Positions 1 to 7,218 of a stretch of 11,739 bases of DNA are shown here, in pieces; positions within the stretch are counted from its first letter, which is position 1, and each line of letters opens with the position of its first letter. The notes below the pieces were generated by a model, which saw only the letters and a program-made list of their open reading frames with translations, ran no database searches and was not told where the DNA came from. The DNA comes from Bacteroidales bacterium (GTDB lineage: Bacteria > Bacteroidota > Bacteroidia > Bacteroidales > UBA932): positions 1 to 11,739 of the forward strand of contig JAFYZZ010000090.1 in assembly GCA_017548445.1 (NCBI GenBank), written 5' to 3'. The position numbers were made by a program, and so were the translations under genes.

Positions 1-238
1 GGGCGGCAAATACCTGGACGACTGCACCCTCTACGTGACCGTGGAGCCGTGCCCGATGTGCGCCGCGGCGCTCTGCTGGGCGCAGCTCGGCCGGCTGGTC
101 TGGGGCGCCGGCGACGAGCGCCGCGGCTACACCCGCTTCACCCCTTCCCTGCTGCATCCACGCACGGAAGTCGCCTCCGGCCTGCTCGCCGACGAATGCG
201 GCGCGATGGTAAAAGATTATTTCAAAAGCAAACGATAA
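1..238 (+). CDS. tadA: tRNA-specific adenosine deaminase TadA, 3' part (5' truncated by window edge)
   Basis: This is the C-terminal part of a cytidine/deoxycytidylate-deaminase-fold protein. The open frame enters the window at position 2 with no start codon visible, so the gene continues to the left. The visible protein begins GGKYLDDCTLYVTVEPCPMC. The PCPMC motif supplies the two zinc-binding cysteines (C-x-x-C) of the family; the HAE motif with the zinc histidine and catalytic glutamate must lie upstream of the window. The segment RLVWGAGDERRGY and the final ADECGAMVKDYF match the C-terminal part of TadA rather than a free cytosine deaminase. TadA converts A34 to inosine in the tRNA-Arg(ACG) anticodon. 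The stop is TAA at 236-238. A tRNA gene follows within about 25 bases but has its own promoter. A related nucleoside deaminase such as guanine deaminase remains possible but less likely. Confidence 0.9.
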   Translation, partial: GGKYLDDCTLYVTVEPCPMCAAALCWAQLGRLVWGAGDERRGYTRFTPSLLHPRTEVASGLLADECGAMVKDYFKSKR

Positions 239-243
239 TTTGC

Positions 244-251
244 TATCTTTG
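244..251 (+). promoter_or_regulatory. Bacteroidetes-type -7 promoter element for tRNA-Gln
   Basis: TATCTTTG is an exact match to the TAnnTTTG -7 consensus of the Bacteroidetes primary sigma factor. It ends 10 bases before the tRNA 5' end and begins just after the tadA stop codon. No clear -33 TTTG is visible at the usual 19-21-base spacing; that stretch lies in the end of tadA and is T-rich only. Confidence 0.75.
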
Positions 252-261
252 CACCCGGAAT

Positions 262-332
262 TGAGGTATGGTGTAATGGTAGCACTGCAGGTTTTGGTCC
301 TGCCTGTTCTGGTTCGAATCCGGATACCTCAA
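262..332 (+). tRNA. tRNA-Gln (anticodon TTG)
   Basis: A complete cloverleaf can be folded by eye. The acceptor stem is TGAGGTA (262-268) with TACCTCA (325-331) and an A discriminator at 332. The anticodon stem is GCAGG (287-291) with CCTGC (299-303), closing a 7-base loop TTTTGGT with anticodon TTG at 294-296. The T arm is TCTGG/CCGGA around the loop TTCGAAT. The 3' CCA is not encoded (the sequence after the discriminator is CAA), so CCA is added enzymatically. The U1-A72 end and TTG anticodon fit glutamine. The gene is monocistronic, with its own promoter and terminator. Confidence 0.96.
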
Positions 333-333
333 C

Positions 334-363
334 AAAATAGCTGGCAATCCTGCCAGCTATTTT
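334..363 (+). terminator. Hairpin terminator after tRNA-Gln, probably bidirectional
   Basis: A perfect 13-bp inverted repeat, AAAATAGCTGGCA (334-346) and TGCCAGCTATTTT (351-363), surrounds a 4-base loop. The T-run ends the + strand arm, and the A-run gives a T-run on the minus strand too. It therefore can stop both the tRNA transcript and the convergent HNH transcript. Confidence 0.88.
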
Positions 364-388
364 CGTTTCGGCATCCCACTTCGTTCTG

Positions 389-432
389 ACGGGGGAAGGA
401 TCCCCCGACACCCCCTCGGTCGCTCCGCTCCG
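389..432 (-). repeat. Palindromic dispersed repeat, copy A
   Basis: This 44-base element lies just downstream of the HNH gene. Read on the minus strand, it matches 4340-4382 on the + strand at 36 of 44 aligned columns by hand count. Both copies contain a hairpin, GGGGGA-4 nt-TCCCCC (391-406 here), with conserved arms and a different loop. The left flank CGGAGCG and the AGGGGGT block are also shared. The arrangement is REP-like; alternatively it could act as part of the HNH gene's 3' end. Confidence 0.6.
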
Positions 433-438
433 AAGCAA

Positions 439-921
439 TTATTCCGTATTACGCTTGCGATTCGAATAGTTATCCGTCTGCGAATGACAATTCGGGCAGA
501 GCAACTGCAAATTCCCGACAGTATGGTTCAGATGGTTTCCATCCTCGTGATGAATCTGAAATATCAGTTCCCTGCCATTCCAGTCCCGGATTCCACAGAT
601 TTCACAATGGGCATCATCCTTCAGGATACGATGGATATATTCCTTCTTGAGATTCATCGTCTTGATCCGGGCTCCATATCTGAATATCTCCTCATCCGAC
701 CTGTTGGCAATCTGATGTTTATAGCGGCCTCCATTCCGGGTTTTTGCCAGACGATAATCAAAATGCGCCGTTTCGAATCCGAATTCTTCTATCTTTCGCC
801 GCAACGTCCGATAGTTCCCGCCGACTTTCGGTATGCCCAGTTTGTCCAGACAGTCAAACCAGCAGTTAGCCGCGGCTACCGCCTTCTCAAGACGTTCTTT
901 GCTCCAATCGTATCTACGCAT
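439..921 (-). CDS. HNH endonuclease family protein
   Basis: This 160-residue protein has a C-terminal HNH/zinc-finger nuclease domain. The two zinc-binding pairs are C106-x-x-C109 and C142-x-x-C145. The HNH core is H125 in IHHEDGNH, N137 in VGNLQLLC and H146 in CPNCHSQT. This arrangement is typical of short phage-like or stand-alone HNH proteins. The N-terminal ~60 residues (RYDWSKERLEKAVAAANC, then KLGIPKVGGNYRTLRRKI) look like a DNA-binding helix-turn-helix that recurs in this group. The family cleaves or nicks DNA, but the target cannot be read from sequence. The ATG at 919-921 is preceded by purine-rich AGGAAAAAGGAAAAGG and a good promoter, so the start is firm. The gene is alone, adjacent to a tRNA gene, with no integrase or att site seen. 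All catalytic residues appear intact. It could be a domesticated or selfish nuclease. Confidence 0.85.
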   Translation of the reverse strand: MRRYDWSKERLEKAVAAANCWFDCLDKLGIPKVGGNYRTLRRKIEEFGFETAHFDYRLAKTRNGGRYKHQIANRSDEEIFRYGARIKTMNLKKEYIHRILKDDAHCEICGIRDWNGRELIFQIHHEDGNHLNHTVGNLQLLCPNCHSQTDNYSNRKRNTE

Positions 922-937
922 CCTTTTCCTTTTTCCT

Positions 938-969
938 CAAATCTACGAAAACACATTGAATTCGTTCAA
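938..969 (-). promoter_or_regulatory. Promoter of the HNH gene (-33 and -7 elements)
   Basis: On the minus strand TAGATTTG (938-945) matches TAnnTTTG, and a TTG (967-969) lies 21 bases upstream, close to the Bacteroidetes spacing. The expected transcript would start about 10-15 bases before the ATG at 921. Confidence 0.55.
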
Positions 970-982
970 GGATTCCCACATA

Positions 983-1027
983 AAAATCGTTCCGTCCACA
1001 AAAAGGGGCGTTTTTGTGGACGGAACG
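983..1027 (-). terminator. Rho-independent terminator at the end of the rimP-nusA-infB operon
   Basis: A perfect 17-bp inverted repeat, CGTTCCGTCCACAAAAA (988-1004) and its complement (1011-1027), surrounds a 6-base loop. It begins about 20 bases beyond the stop of the chorismatase-like gene. On the minus strand the stem is followed by ATTTTTA (T-run at 982-986). The A5/T5 block at the top of the stem is unusual but does not disturb pairing. Confidence 0.85.
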
Positions 1028-1047
1028 GGGAAAATACTGGTAAAATC

Positions 1048-2049
1048 CTAGTTGATGGCGATGCACTCCATCTCGATGAGCCAGGTGGGACGGCAGACGG
1101 GGCCGCGGACCACGACGTAGGGTGTGGTCCCGAGCAGGGCCGCCAGCCGGTCCTTGACGAGGGGATAATCCTCCGGACGACGCAGATAGACGATGGCCAT
1201 CTTCAGGTCGGAGAACCCGGCGCCGGACTCCTCCAGCAGCTTGCCCACATTCTCGATCATCCGCTCCGCCTGCTTCACCACGTCCCCGACGTGCAGCACC
1301 TCCCCGCGATTGTCGATGGAGGCCGTGCCGGAAATGATGGCGTGCGCGGCACCGCTGTATTCCACGCGGACGCCCCGCTCGAAGGTGACGCCGTAGATGC
1401 TCGTCGGGCTCAGGTGCGTGGGCGCGTACAGATAGCGCTGCGCCCCCGCAGGCAGCCCCTCGACCGCATACGCGTCCAGCTGCACCAGGGCGGCCGGATC
1501 GACCGGGGAGCCGTTGATGCCCGTGCTGGCGATATAATGCGTCTGCGGGGTGAGTCCCTGCGTCTCGAAGATCTCGCGGCGGGACTTCACCAGACCGGCA
1601 TAGTTGTCGTCGATGTCGCGGACGAAGAACCAGGTGCGGATGCACTGCTCCGGCAGGTTCAGGCCCTGCGAAGCGAGGAAATCGATATAACCGTGCAGGA
1701 TGTGCTCCGTCTGGGCATACGAGTCCGGCCCCGCGGCGACGCCGTCAGCCGTCCAGTAGTGCCGCAGGCCGTCCGCCTCGACGACGGTCAGACCCGCCGT
1801 GCGCCGCACCTGCGCGCCGCGCACCAGATAGAGCCACACGGCGGCGTCATTGCCGTCGAGCGGCGCCTGCCCGATATGGGAGACCGCCCCCTCTTCCGGC
1901 CGGAGCACGTCCGGCCGCAGGGAGCGGTCACTCAGGAAGTAGCGCTTGAAGACGGGTTCCCAGCCGCTGTGCGCAGCCAGGTATTCCGCCTCGGCGGCAT
2001 ACAAGTCCGCCAGCGTGCGCGCCTTGAGGATCTCGTGAAGTTCCTCCAC
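1048..2049 (-). CDS. Chorismatase-like / two-part YjgF (Rid superfamily) protein
   Basis: This 333-residue protein has two regions. The C-terminal part (about 218-333) is YjgF/RidA-like: ISGTASID (239-246), the helix HVGDVVKQAERMIENVGKLL, YLRRPEDY, and the final strand VCRPTWLIEMECIA. The middle (137-180), with RTWFFVRDIDDNYAGL and YIASTGING, matches the conserved RTW and TGI regions of the chorismatase family (FkbO/Hyg5/XanB2). Those enzymes hydrolyse or rearrange chorismate to dihydroxy- or hydroxybenzoates. C319 and E326 are seven residues apart, the spacing I recall for the active-site Cys/Glu pair of 3-hydroxybenzoate-forming members. Close Bacteroidales relatives are usually annotated only as Rid or L-PSP family. 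No signal peptide or membrane segment is seen, so it is probably cytoplasmic. The start is GTG (2047-2049), overlapping the infB TAG by one base; no later Met could give a full-length protein. Family assignment is firm; chorismate as substrate is inference. Confidence 0.8.
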   Translation of the reverse strand: MEELHEILKARTLADLYAAEAEYLAAHSGWEPVFKRYFLSDRSLRPDVLRPEEGAVSHIGQAPLDGNDAAVWLYLVRGAQVRRTAGLTVVEADGLRHYWTADGVAAGPDSYAQTEHILHGYIDFLASQGLNLPEQCIRTWFFVRDIDDNYAGLVKSRREIFETQGLTPQTHYIASTGINGSPVDPAALVQLDAYAVEGLPAGAQRYLYAPTHLSPTSIYGVTFERGVRVEYSGAAHAIISGTASIDNRGEVLHVGDVVKQAERMIENVGKLLEESGAGFSDLKMAIVYLRRPEDYPLVKDRLAALLGTTPYVVVRGPVCRPTWLIEMECIAIN

Positions 2050-4832
2050 TACAGCGTGCGTTTGATTTCAACGATCTGGAAGCCTTCGATCATATCGCCC
2101 TCCTTGATATCGTTGTAGCCCGCGATGGACATACCGCACTCCTTGCCGGAGACGACCTCCTTGACGCTGTCCTTGCCGATCTGCAGGGACCCGAGCTCGC
2201 CGGTATAGATCACGATGCCGTCGCGGATGAGGCGGACCTTGGACTTCTGGACCATCTTGCCGTCGCGCATGATACAGCCGGCGATGGTGCCGACCTTGCT
2301 GATGCGGAAGGTCTGCTTGACCTCGGCGGTGGCGATGACCTCCTCCTTCTTCTCCGGCTCGAGCATACCCTCGATACCGTCCTTGACTTCGTTGATACAG
2401 TCGTAGATGACGGAGTAGAGGCGGATTTCGATGCCTTCGCGGTCGGCGGCCTTGCGGGCTTCCGGCGTAGGACGCACCTGGAAGCCGACGATCACGGCGT
2501 CGGACGCCTCGGCAAGCAGCACGTCGGACTCGGAGATACCACCCACGGCCTTGTGGATGACATTCACCTTCACCTCCTCGGTGGACAGCTTGATGAGGGA
2601 GTCGGACAGCGCCTCCACGGAGCCGTCCACGTCGCCCTTGACGATGACGTTGAGCTCCTTGAAGTTGCCGATGGCGATGCGTCGGCCGATCTCCTCGAGG
2701 GTCATATGCTTCTGGGTCTTGATGCCCTGGATGCGGAGTAGCTGCTCGCGCTTCGTGGCGATGTTCTTCGCCTCGCGCTCGTCGCCCATCACGTTGAACT
2801 TCTCACCGGCGGCGGGAGCGCCGTTCAGGCCGAGCACGGACACCGGCGTCGAAGGACCGGCCTCGGTGATCTTCTGGCCACGTTCGTTGAACATCGACTT
2901 GACGCGGCCGTAGTAGCTGCCGCACAGCACGACGTCGCCCGGACGGAGGGTACCCTCCTGCACGAGGACGGTGGCGAGGTAGCCGCGGCCCTTGTCGAGC
3001 GAAGACTCGATCACGGCGCCCACGGCCTTCTTGTTCGGATTGGCCTTGAGCTCGAGCAGGTCGGTCTCGAGAAGCACCTTCTCCAGGAGCTTGTCAACGT
3101 TGATGCCCTGCTTGGCGGAAATCTCCTGGCACTGGTACTTGCCACCCCAGTCCTCCACGAGGATGTTCATCTCGGAGAGCTGACGGCGGATCGTGTCAGG
3201 GTTGGCGCCCGGCTTGTCGATCTTGTTGATGGCGAACACCATCGGGACGTTGGCGGCCTGGGCGTGGTTGATGGCCTCGATGGTCTGCGGCATCACGGCG
3301 TCGTCGGCCGCGACGATGATGATCGCGAGGTCGGTGAGCTGGGCGCCGCGGGCACGCATGGCGGTGAACGCCTCGTGGCCCGGGGTATCGAGGAAGGTGA
3401 TGCGGCGGCCGTCGGGCAGCTTGACGTTGTACGCGCCGATGTGCTGCGTGATACCGCCCGCCTCACCGGCGATGACGTTGGATTTGCGGATGTAGTCGAG
3501 CAGGGAGGTCTTACCGTGGTCGACGTGACCCATCACGGTGATGATCGGCGGACGCGGCTGCAGGTCCTCGGGCTTGTCGACCTCCTCGATGCTGCTGATT
3601 TCCTCGGAGATCTCGGCGGTGACGAACTCGACCTGGTAACCGAACTCCTCGGCCACGAGCACGAGGGTCTCGGCATCGAGACGCTGGTTGATGGACACCA
3701 TCAGGCCCAGGCTCATACAGGCGCCGATGACCTTGACCACCGGCGTGTTGTTCATCAGGGTAGCGAGGTCGTTGACGGTCACGAATTCCGTGACCTTCAG
3801 CACCTTCTGCTCGGCCATCGCTTCGGCCATCTCCTCCTGCGTACGCTGGGCGGCGGCCTCGCGCTTCTCCTTGCGGTACTTGGCGCCGAAGTTGTTCTTC
3901 TTGCCCTCGTTCATCTTGGCGTAGGTCTCCTTGACCTGCTTCTGGATCTCCTTCTGGAGCTCCTCCTGCTGGGCCTCGGTGAGCTGCGGCTTGAAGCGGT
4001 CACGGTCGCGCTTGCGGCCCTTGCCCGCCTGCTGGTTCTGCTGGTTCTGCTGAGGACGGGAATCCTTCTTGGGATTCTTCTCGATGTTGGCACCGGCCTT
4101 GGCCACATCGACCTTCTGCGTGCCCTTGCTGATGCGCTCACGCTTCTTGGGCTTGCGGTCGAACTGGCTGAGGTCGATCTTGCCGACCACCTTGAGCTCA
4201 GGGCTGGACTTGACCGGTGCGGCGGCCTGCGGGGCCGGCTCGGCGGCCACAGGCTCCGGTTCCGGTTCAGGCTCCACCGCCACGGTCTCGGGCTCCGGCT
4301 CCACGACCTCCGGCTCCGGTTCCGGCTCGTCACTGTGCTCGGAGCGCAGCGACACAGGGGGTTCGGGGGAAACGTCCCCCGATGAATCAGAAGCCGACGG
4401 AAGCTGCGAAGCGGCTTCCGGCTCCGGCTCGACGGCCGGGGCCTGCGGGGCCGCGGGCTCCTCCTCCACCTCCGGCTCTTCCGGAGCGACGGGAGCCTCG
4501 GGCTCCGGCGTCTCCTTCTTGGCGTTGATGAAGGTATTGCTCTTGATGATGGTCTCCTGCTCGAGTTCTTCCTCCTCCTCGGCCTGGTCGCGGTTCGGGC
4601 GACGGCCGCTCTTCTCCAGGATCTCGGTGATCTTGACCTCGACCTTGTCGGCGGCCTGCTTCAACTCGAGATCCTTGCCGAACTGCTTGTTCAGCGCCGG
4701 AAGGAACTCCTCCGACACCTTGGCGTTCGGGTTGGCTTCGACCTCGGCGCCCTGTTTCTGGAGGAAATCCACCAGGTCGTCCAGACCGATGTTGAATTGT
4801 CTGAGTAGTTTACTTATTCTGATATCTGCCAT
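2049..4832 (-). CDS. infB: Translation initiation factor IF-2
   Basis: This 927-residue GTPase delivers fMet-tRNA to the 30S subunit and promotes subunit joining. The IF2_N domain is at 1-70 ([20 protein letters not shown]). A long acidic Pro/Glu/Val-rich linker (about 80-210) and a Lys/Arg/Gln-rich segment follow, then the G domain. G motifs are GHVDHGKT (435-442), DTPGHE (482-487, catalytic H487), NKID (536-539) and SAK (572-574). Domain II, the IF2 core domain and the C-terminal fMet-tRNA-binding domain complete the protein. Length is near that of E. coli IF-2. Residues 148-168 of the linker are encoded by a palindromic repeat (4340-4382) that also occurs near 389-432. The start ATG (4830-4832) is 5 bases after the nusA stop, and the stop TAG overlaps the next gene's GTG. 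The gene is part of the rimP-nusA-infB operon. Confidence 0.98.
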   Translation of the reverse strand: MADIRISKLLRQFNIGLDDLVDFLQKQGAEVEANPNAKVSEEFLPALNKQFGKDLELKQAADKVEVKITEILEKSGRRPNRDQAEEEEELEQETIIKSNTFINAKKETPEPEAPVAPEEPEVEEEPAAPQAPAVEPEPEAASQLPSASDSSGDVSPEPPVSLRSEHSDEPEPEPEVVEPEPETVAVEPEPEPEPVAAEPAPQAAAPVKSSPELKVVGKIDLSQFDRKPKKRERISKGTQKVDVAKAGANIEKNPKKDSRPQQNQQNQQAGKGRKRDRDRFKPQLTEAQQEELQKEIQKQVKETYAKMNEGKKNNFGAKYRKEKREAAAQRTQEEMAEAMAEQKVLKVTEFVTVNDLATLMNNTPVVKVIGACMSLGLMVSINQRLDAETLVLVAEEFGYQVEFVTAEISEEISSIEEVDKPEDLQPRPPIITVMGHVDHGKTSLLDYIRKSNVIAGEAGGITQHIGAYNVKLPDGRRITFLDTPGHEAFTAMRARGAQLTDLAIIIVAADDAVMPQTIEAINHAQAANVPMVFAINKIDKPGANPDTIRRQLSEMNILVEDWGGKYQCQEISAKQGINVDKLLEKVLLETDLLELKANPNKKAVGAVIESSLDKGRGYLATVLVQEGTLRPGDVVLCGSYYGRVKSMFNERGQKITEAGPSTPVSVLGLNGAPAAGEKFNVMGDEREAKNIATKREQLLRIQGIKTQKHMTLEEIGRRIAIGNFKELNVIVKGDVDGSVEALSDSLIKLSTEEVKVNVIHKAVGGISESDVLLAEASDAVIVGFQVRPTPEARKAADREGIEIRLYSVIYDCINEVKDGIEGMLEPEKKEEVIATAEVKQTFRISKVGTIAGCIMRDGKMVQKSKVRLIRDGIVIYTGELGSLQIGKDSVKEVVSGKECGMSIAGYNDIKEGDMIEGFQIVEIKRTL
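4340..4382 (+). repeat. Palindromic dispersed repeat, copy B, inside infB
   Basis: This is the second copy of the element at 389-432. It contains the hairpin GGGGGA-AACG-TCCCCC (4365-4380). It lies antisense within infB and is read in frame as [18 protein letters not shown]. That segment breaks an otherwise Glu/Pro/Ala/Val-only linker and adds Ser, Leu, Arg and His. The reading frame stays open through it. Confidence 0.6.
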
Positions 4833-4837
4833 TCTGT

Positions 4838-6106
4838 CTAGTCTTCGAATTCTGCTTTAAGGATGTTAAGGACTTCCTCGACGGTCTCATCCTCGAGGTC
4901 GGCGCGCTTGGCGATATCCTCCGGAGAGAGGGCCAGCACGCCTTTGGCGGTGTCGCAGCCGATCGCCTCGAGGCGGTCGATGATCCACTGGTCGATGACA
5001 TCGGAGAATTCGCTCAGGAGCACGTCCTCCTCATCGCTGCTCTCACCCTTCGGGAGCTCGCGATACACCTCGATCTCACGGTCGACGAGCATACCGGCCA
5101 GCTGGATGTTGACACCGTGGCGGCCGATACCCTTGCTGACCTGGTCGGGCTGCATGAACACCTTCACCTTGTCGTCGGCACCCTCGCCCATCTCGATGTA
5201 GGAGACGACGGCGGGATTGAGGGCGCGCTGGATCATCAGCTTGGGGTTCTGGGACCACTGGATCACGTCGATGTTTTCGTTGCGCAGCTCGCGGACGATA
5301 CCCATGATACGGCCACCCTTGACGCCGATGCAGGCGCCGATCGGGTCGATGCGGTCGTCATAGGACTCCACGGCCACCTTGGCGCGCTCGCCCGGCACGC
5401 GGACCACCTTCTTGACGGTGATCAGGCCGTCGGCGATCTCCGGAACCTCCTGCTCGAAGAGGCGCTCCAGGAACTCGTTGGACACGCGGCTGAGCGTAAT
5501 GTACGGCGTGGTATTGTTCTTCATCTCCACGCTCTTGATGACGGCACGCACGGAGTCGCTCTTCTTGAAGCGCTCGCCGGGAATCTGCTCGCTCTTCGGG
5601 ATGTGCAGCTCGTTGCCGTCCTCGTCGAGGATGAGCACCTCCTTGGACCAGGTCTGATAGACCTCGCCGTAGAAGAGCTCGCCCACCTTCTCGGAGTACT
5701 TCTTGAAGACATTGGCCTTCTCGATATCCATGATGCGGCCCTGCAGGTTCTGCCGGATATTGAGGATGCCGCGGCGGCCGAAAGCGGCCAGCGGGAGCTT
5801 CTTGGCGTACTGATCGCCGATCTCGTAGTCGTCGGCGTCGCCGCCGTCCTCGCGGATCCCCTCGATGGTGATCTCGGCGTTCGGATTCTCCACTTCCTCC
5901 ACCACATCGAAATTCTGGTAGATCTCGCAGGTACCCTTGTCCACGTTGACGATCACGTCAAAGTTGTCCGAAGAGCCGTACGTCTTGGCGATCTGAGTCA
6001 GAAAGACGTCTTTGAGGACCTGCATCATCACAGGACGGTCGATGTTCTTCTCCTCCTTGAAGTCCTTGAAGGCGTCGATGAGCGTAATTACTTTTTCCTT
6101 TTCCAT
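4838..6106 (-). CDS. nusA: Transcription termination/antitermination factor NusA
   Basis: This 422-residue RNA polymerase-associated factor modulates pausing, termination and antitermination. The N-terminal RNAP-binding domain covers about 1-130 and contains the [15 protein letters not shown] segment. The S1 domain is about 145-206 ([10 protein letters not shown] to ITLSRVS). KH1 has its loop at GVKGGR (261-266) within [15 protein letters not shown], and KH2 has GIGRHG (326-331). A short C-terminal region, about 366-422 ([28 protein letters not shown]), looks like one helix-hairpin-helix unit. The length is normal for Bacteroidetes, which lack the two long acidic repeats of E. coli. It lies between rimP (13-base gap) and infB (5-base gap), so the three genes are co-transcribed. 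Confidence 0.97.
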   Translation of the reverse strand: MEKEKVITLIDAFKDFKEEKNIDRPVMMQVLKDVFLTQIAKTYGSSDNFDVIVNVDKGTCEIYQNFDVVEEVENPNAEITIEGIREDGGDADDYEIGDQYAKKLPLAAFGRRGILNIRQNLQGRIMDIEKANVFKKYSEKVGELFYGEVYQTWSKEVLILDEDGNELHIPKSEQIPGERFKKSDSVRAVIKSVEMKNNTTPYITLSRVSNEFLERLFEQEVPEIADGLITVKKVVRVPGERAKVAVESYDDRIDPIGACIGVKGGRIMGIVRELRNENIDVIQWSQNPKLMIQRALNPAVVSYIEMGEGADDKVKVFMQPDQVSKGIGRHGVNIQLAGMLVDREIEVYRELPKGESSDEEDVLLSEFSDVIDQWIIDRLEAIGCDTAKGVLALSPEDIAKRADLEDETVEEVLNILKAEFED

Positions 6107-6119
6107 TATTTGTTATCGT

Positions 6120-6392
6120 TTATTCTTTTATTGATTTCAGCATTTCATCCGCTTCCGCGGCGTCGATCCCCACGGAACCGACGGTGAGGGCATAGTCCTC
6201 GATATTGCGGTCGAAGGCATCCAGCACGGCGCGGTGCACGTACTCGCAGTCCGCCAGATCCACGTCCGCATCCGCCTTGTCGATCGTGACCTCGAACACG
6301 TTGTCATCGTCGTTGAACATGATGTCCACCAGGGAGCAGCCGCGCTCCGCGACGGCCTTCTCCACCACTTTTTCGAATTCTGTCCTGTCCAT
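6120..6392 (-). CDS. rimP: Ribosome maturation factor RimP, short form with N-terminal domain only
   Basis: This 90-residue protein matches the N-terminal domain of RimP, a 30S assembly factor. Recognisable parts are EFEKVVEKAVAERGCSLVDI, VFEVTIDKADADVDLADCEY and the conserved DYALTVGSVGID (67-77), the family's Y-x-L-E-V-[GS]-S-x-G region. The usual C-terminal SH3-like domain of about 60-70 residues is missing. The protein ends EMLKSIKE with TAA at 6120-6122, and nusA starts 13 bases later, so there is no room for it. The ATG at 6390-6392 aligns with family starts. An in-frame ATG at 6429-6431 would add 13 residues but would put start codon and leader hairpin in the same stretch. It is the first gene of the operon. 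Position and the conserved motif make the identity fairly sure; function without the second domain is uncertain. Confidence 0.82.
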   Translation of the reverse strand: MDRTEFEKVVEKAVAERGCSLVDIMFNDDDNVFEVTIDKADADVDLADCEYVHRAVLDAFDRNIEDYALTVGSVGIDAAEADEMLKSIKE

Positions 6393-6402
6393 ATATCCAA
6401 AT

Positions 6403-6429
6403 AAAAAGGAAGACCTCCTCGGGCCTTCC
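6403..6429 (-). promoter_or_regulatory. Terminator-like hairpin in the rimP leader (possible attenuator)
   Basis: On the minus strand GGAAGGCC-CGAGGA-GGTCTTCC forms an 8-bp stem (one G-T pair) followed at once by TTTTT (6403-6407). It lies between the promoter at 6446-6477 and the rimP ATG at 6392, starting about 11 bases into the expected transcript. It has the form of an intrinsic terminator where it would attenuate the operon. It also holds AGGAGG in its loop and 3' arm. No competing antiterminator stem is obvious in so short a leader. Confidence 0.45.
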
Positions 6430-6445
6430 ATCTCATTCACGGATG

Positions 6446-6477
6446 CAAAGATAGGTATTATTCCGGAAAATAGCAAA
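6446..6477 (-). promoter_or_regulatory. Promoter of the rimP-nusA-infB operon
   Basis: On the minus strand TTTG (6474-6477) and TATCTTTG (6446-6453) are separated by 20 bases, matching the Bacteroidetes TTTG-N19-21-TAnnTTTG consensus fully. The predicted transcription start is near 6440, giving a leader of about 48 bases. Confidence 0.8.
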
Positions 6478-6488
6478 TCCTGCTTGGA

Positions 6489-6514
6489 GATTCCGGATCA
6501 AGTCCGGAATGACG
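6489..6514 (+). repeat. Small palindromic intergenic repeat, copy 1
   Basis: ATTCCGGA-TCAAG-TCCGGAAT (6490-6510) is a perfect 8-bp inverted repeat followed by GACG. The same arrangement (TCAAG loop, CCGG in the arm, AATGACG after) occurs on the minus strand at 11720-11739. It resembles the common ATCAAGTCCGG-type palindromes scattered between genes in many bacterial genomes. Confidence 0.6.
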
Positions 6515-6612
6515 CGCCGATGGCGGAAAAGCGGAGCCGGAATTGGTTTTTCGGGCTACTGCACGAAAAATAATTCCGGGCCGCCCGTCTGGAAGACTCC
6601 GCCATCGGCGCG
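6513..6612. repeat. ~100-bp imperfect inverted repeat downstream of the wbqC-like gene
   Basis: The outer arms CGCGCCGATGGCGGA (6513-6527) and its exact complement (6598-6612) pair over 15 bp. Inner arms GCGG, CCGGAATT and TTTTTCG (6531-6553) pair with 6564-6584 with few mismatches, leaving a 10-base loop at 6554-6563. The right arm ends one base before the stop codon of the wbqC-like gene, so on the minus strand the whole element would fold in the 3' end of that operon's RNA. No T-run follows it and no target-site duplication is visible. It may be a terminator or 3' stabilising hairpin, or a MITE-like insertion. Confidence 0.65.
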
Positions 6613-6613
6613 A

Positions 6614-7213
6614 TTACAGGAGATATTCGATCGAGGCGGGACCTTCGTTGAAGAGCAGGTCCATGATGGAGAGATTGGGGATGAAACCGTGGCGGTCGGC
6701 GAAGACCTGATAATAAGGCCGGTCGGCCCCCAGCTCCTGCAGAATGCCGTTCGGGCGCTTCGGATGAATGTCCACGTGCTCCGCGGCGAACGCCTCCGTG
6801 GGCACGAGCTCCGTGCGCAGGCCGATTTTCCGCAGGAAGAAAGCGATCACCGCCAGGTCCAGCTCCCAGAGCGTCCGCGGCTGCGCGTCCAGGATGGCGA
6901 AAAGCTCGTCACGGTAATACTCGAAATACGCCGACGAGCGGTAGGCCGTCTCGATACAGCGCTCCGCCTTCTCCACCCAGGGCGTCGAATAATCCACCTC
7001 GATCTCGCGGATGGGCAGATTGAAGCGCCCGTCCCGGTGCCGCACCGGGAAATGGAGCATCTGCACGCCGTCCGCCGCATAAATGCGGCAGCGATTGCGG
7101 TACGTCTGCTTCTGGTAATTCTCGCACGCCTCCACATAAACCGAAGAATACTTTGCGAGAAGCGCAAAGTATTCTGTCGGAGGGAACCAGGCGATGGTCA
7201 GCGTCGGCACCAT
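6614..7213 (-). CDS. WbqC-like family protein
   Basis: This 199-residue protein matches the WbqC-like family (PF08889), named after an O-antigen cluster gene and of unproven biochemical role. Diagnostic parts are the N-terminal TLTIAWFPPTEYFALL, the signature ENYQKQTYRNRC (31-42) and the C-terminal NLSIMDLLFNEGP (180-192). There is no signal peptide, so it should be cytosolic. The start is the ATG at 7211-7213, 5 bases after the lpxA stop, with GGAG and AAGGA upstream giving one of the few good ribosome-binding sites in the window. The open frame extends far upstream through lpxA, but that part is a shadow. It is the last gene of the lpx operon. Context suggests a role in cell-envelope glycan or lipid A-related metabolism, which is inference. 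Confidence 0.88.
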   Translation of the reverse strand: MVPTLTIAWFPPTEYFALLAKYSSVYVEACENYQKQTYRNRCRIYAADGVQMLHFPVRHRDGRFNLPIREIEVDYSTPWVEKAERCIETAYRSSAYFEYYRDELFAILDAQPRTLWELDLAVIAFFLRKIGLRTELVPTEAFAAEHVDIHPKRPNGILQELGADRPYYQVFADRHGFIPNLSIMDLLFNEGPASIEYLL

Positions 7214-7218
7214 CGTCC

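Noticed and set aside
914..1645. Minus-strand 243-residue frame over the chorismatase-like gene and terminator
   Set aside because: It is the same strand in another frame, has no family motifs, and runs through the terminator hairpin.
484..2118. Long + strand open frame across the HNH and chorismatase-like genes
   Set aside because: It is antisense to two well-supported genes, crosses a strong terminator hairpin, and has no recognisable domains. High GC makes long shadow frames common here.
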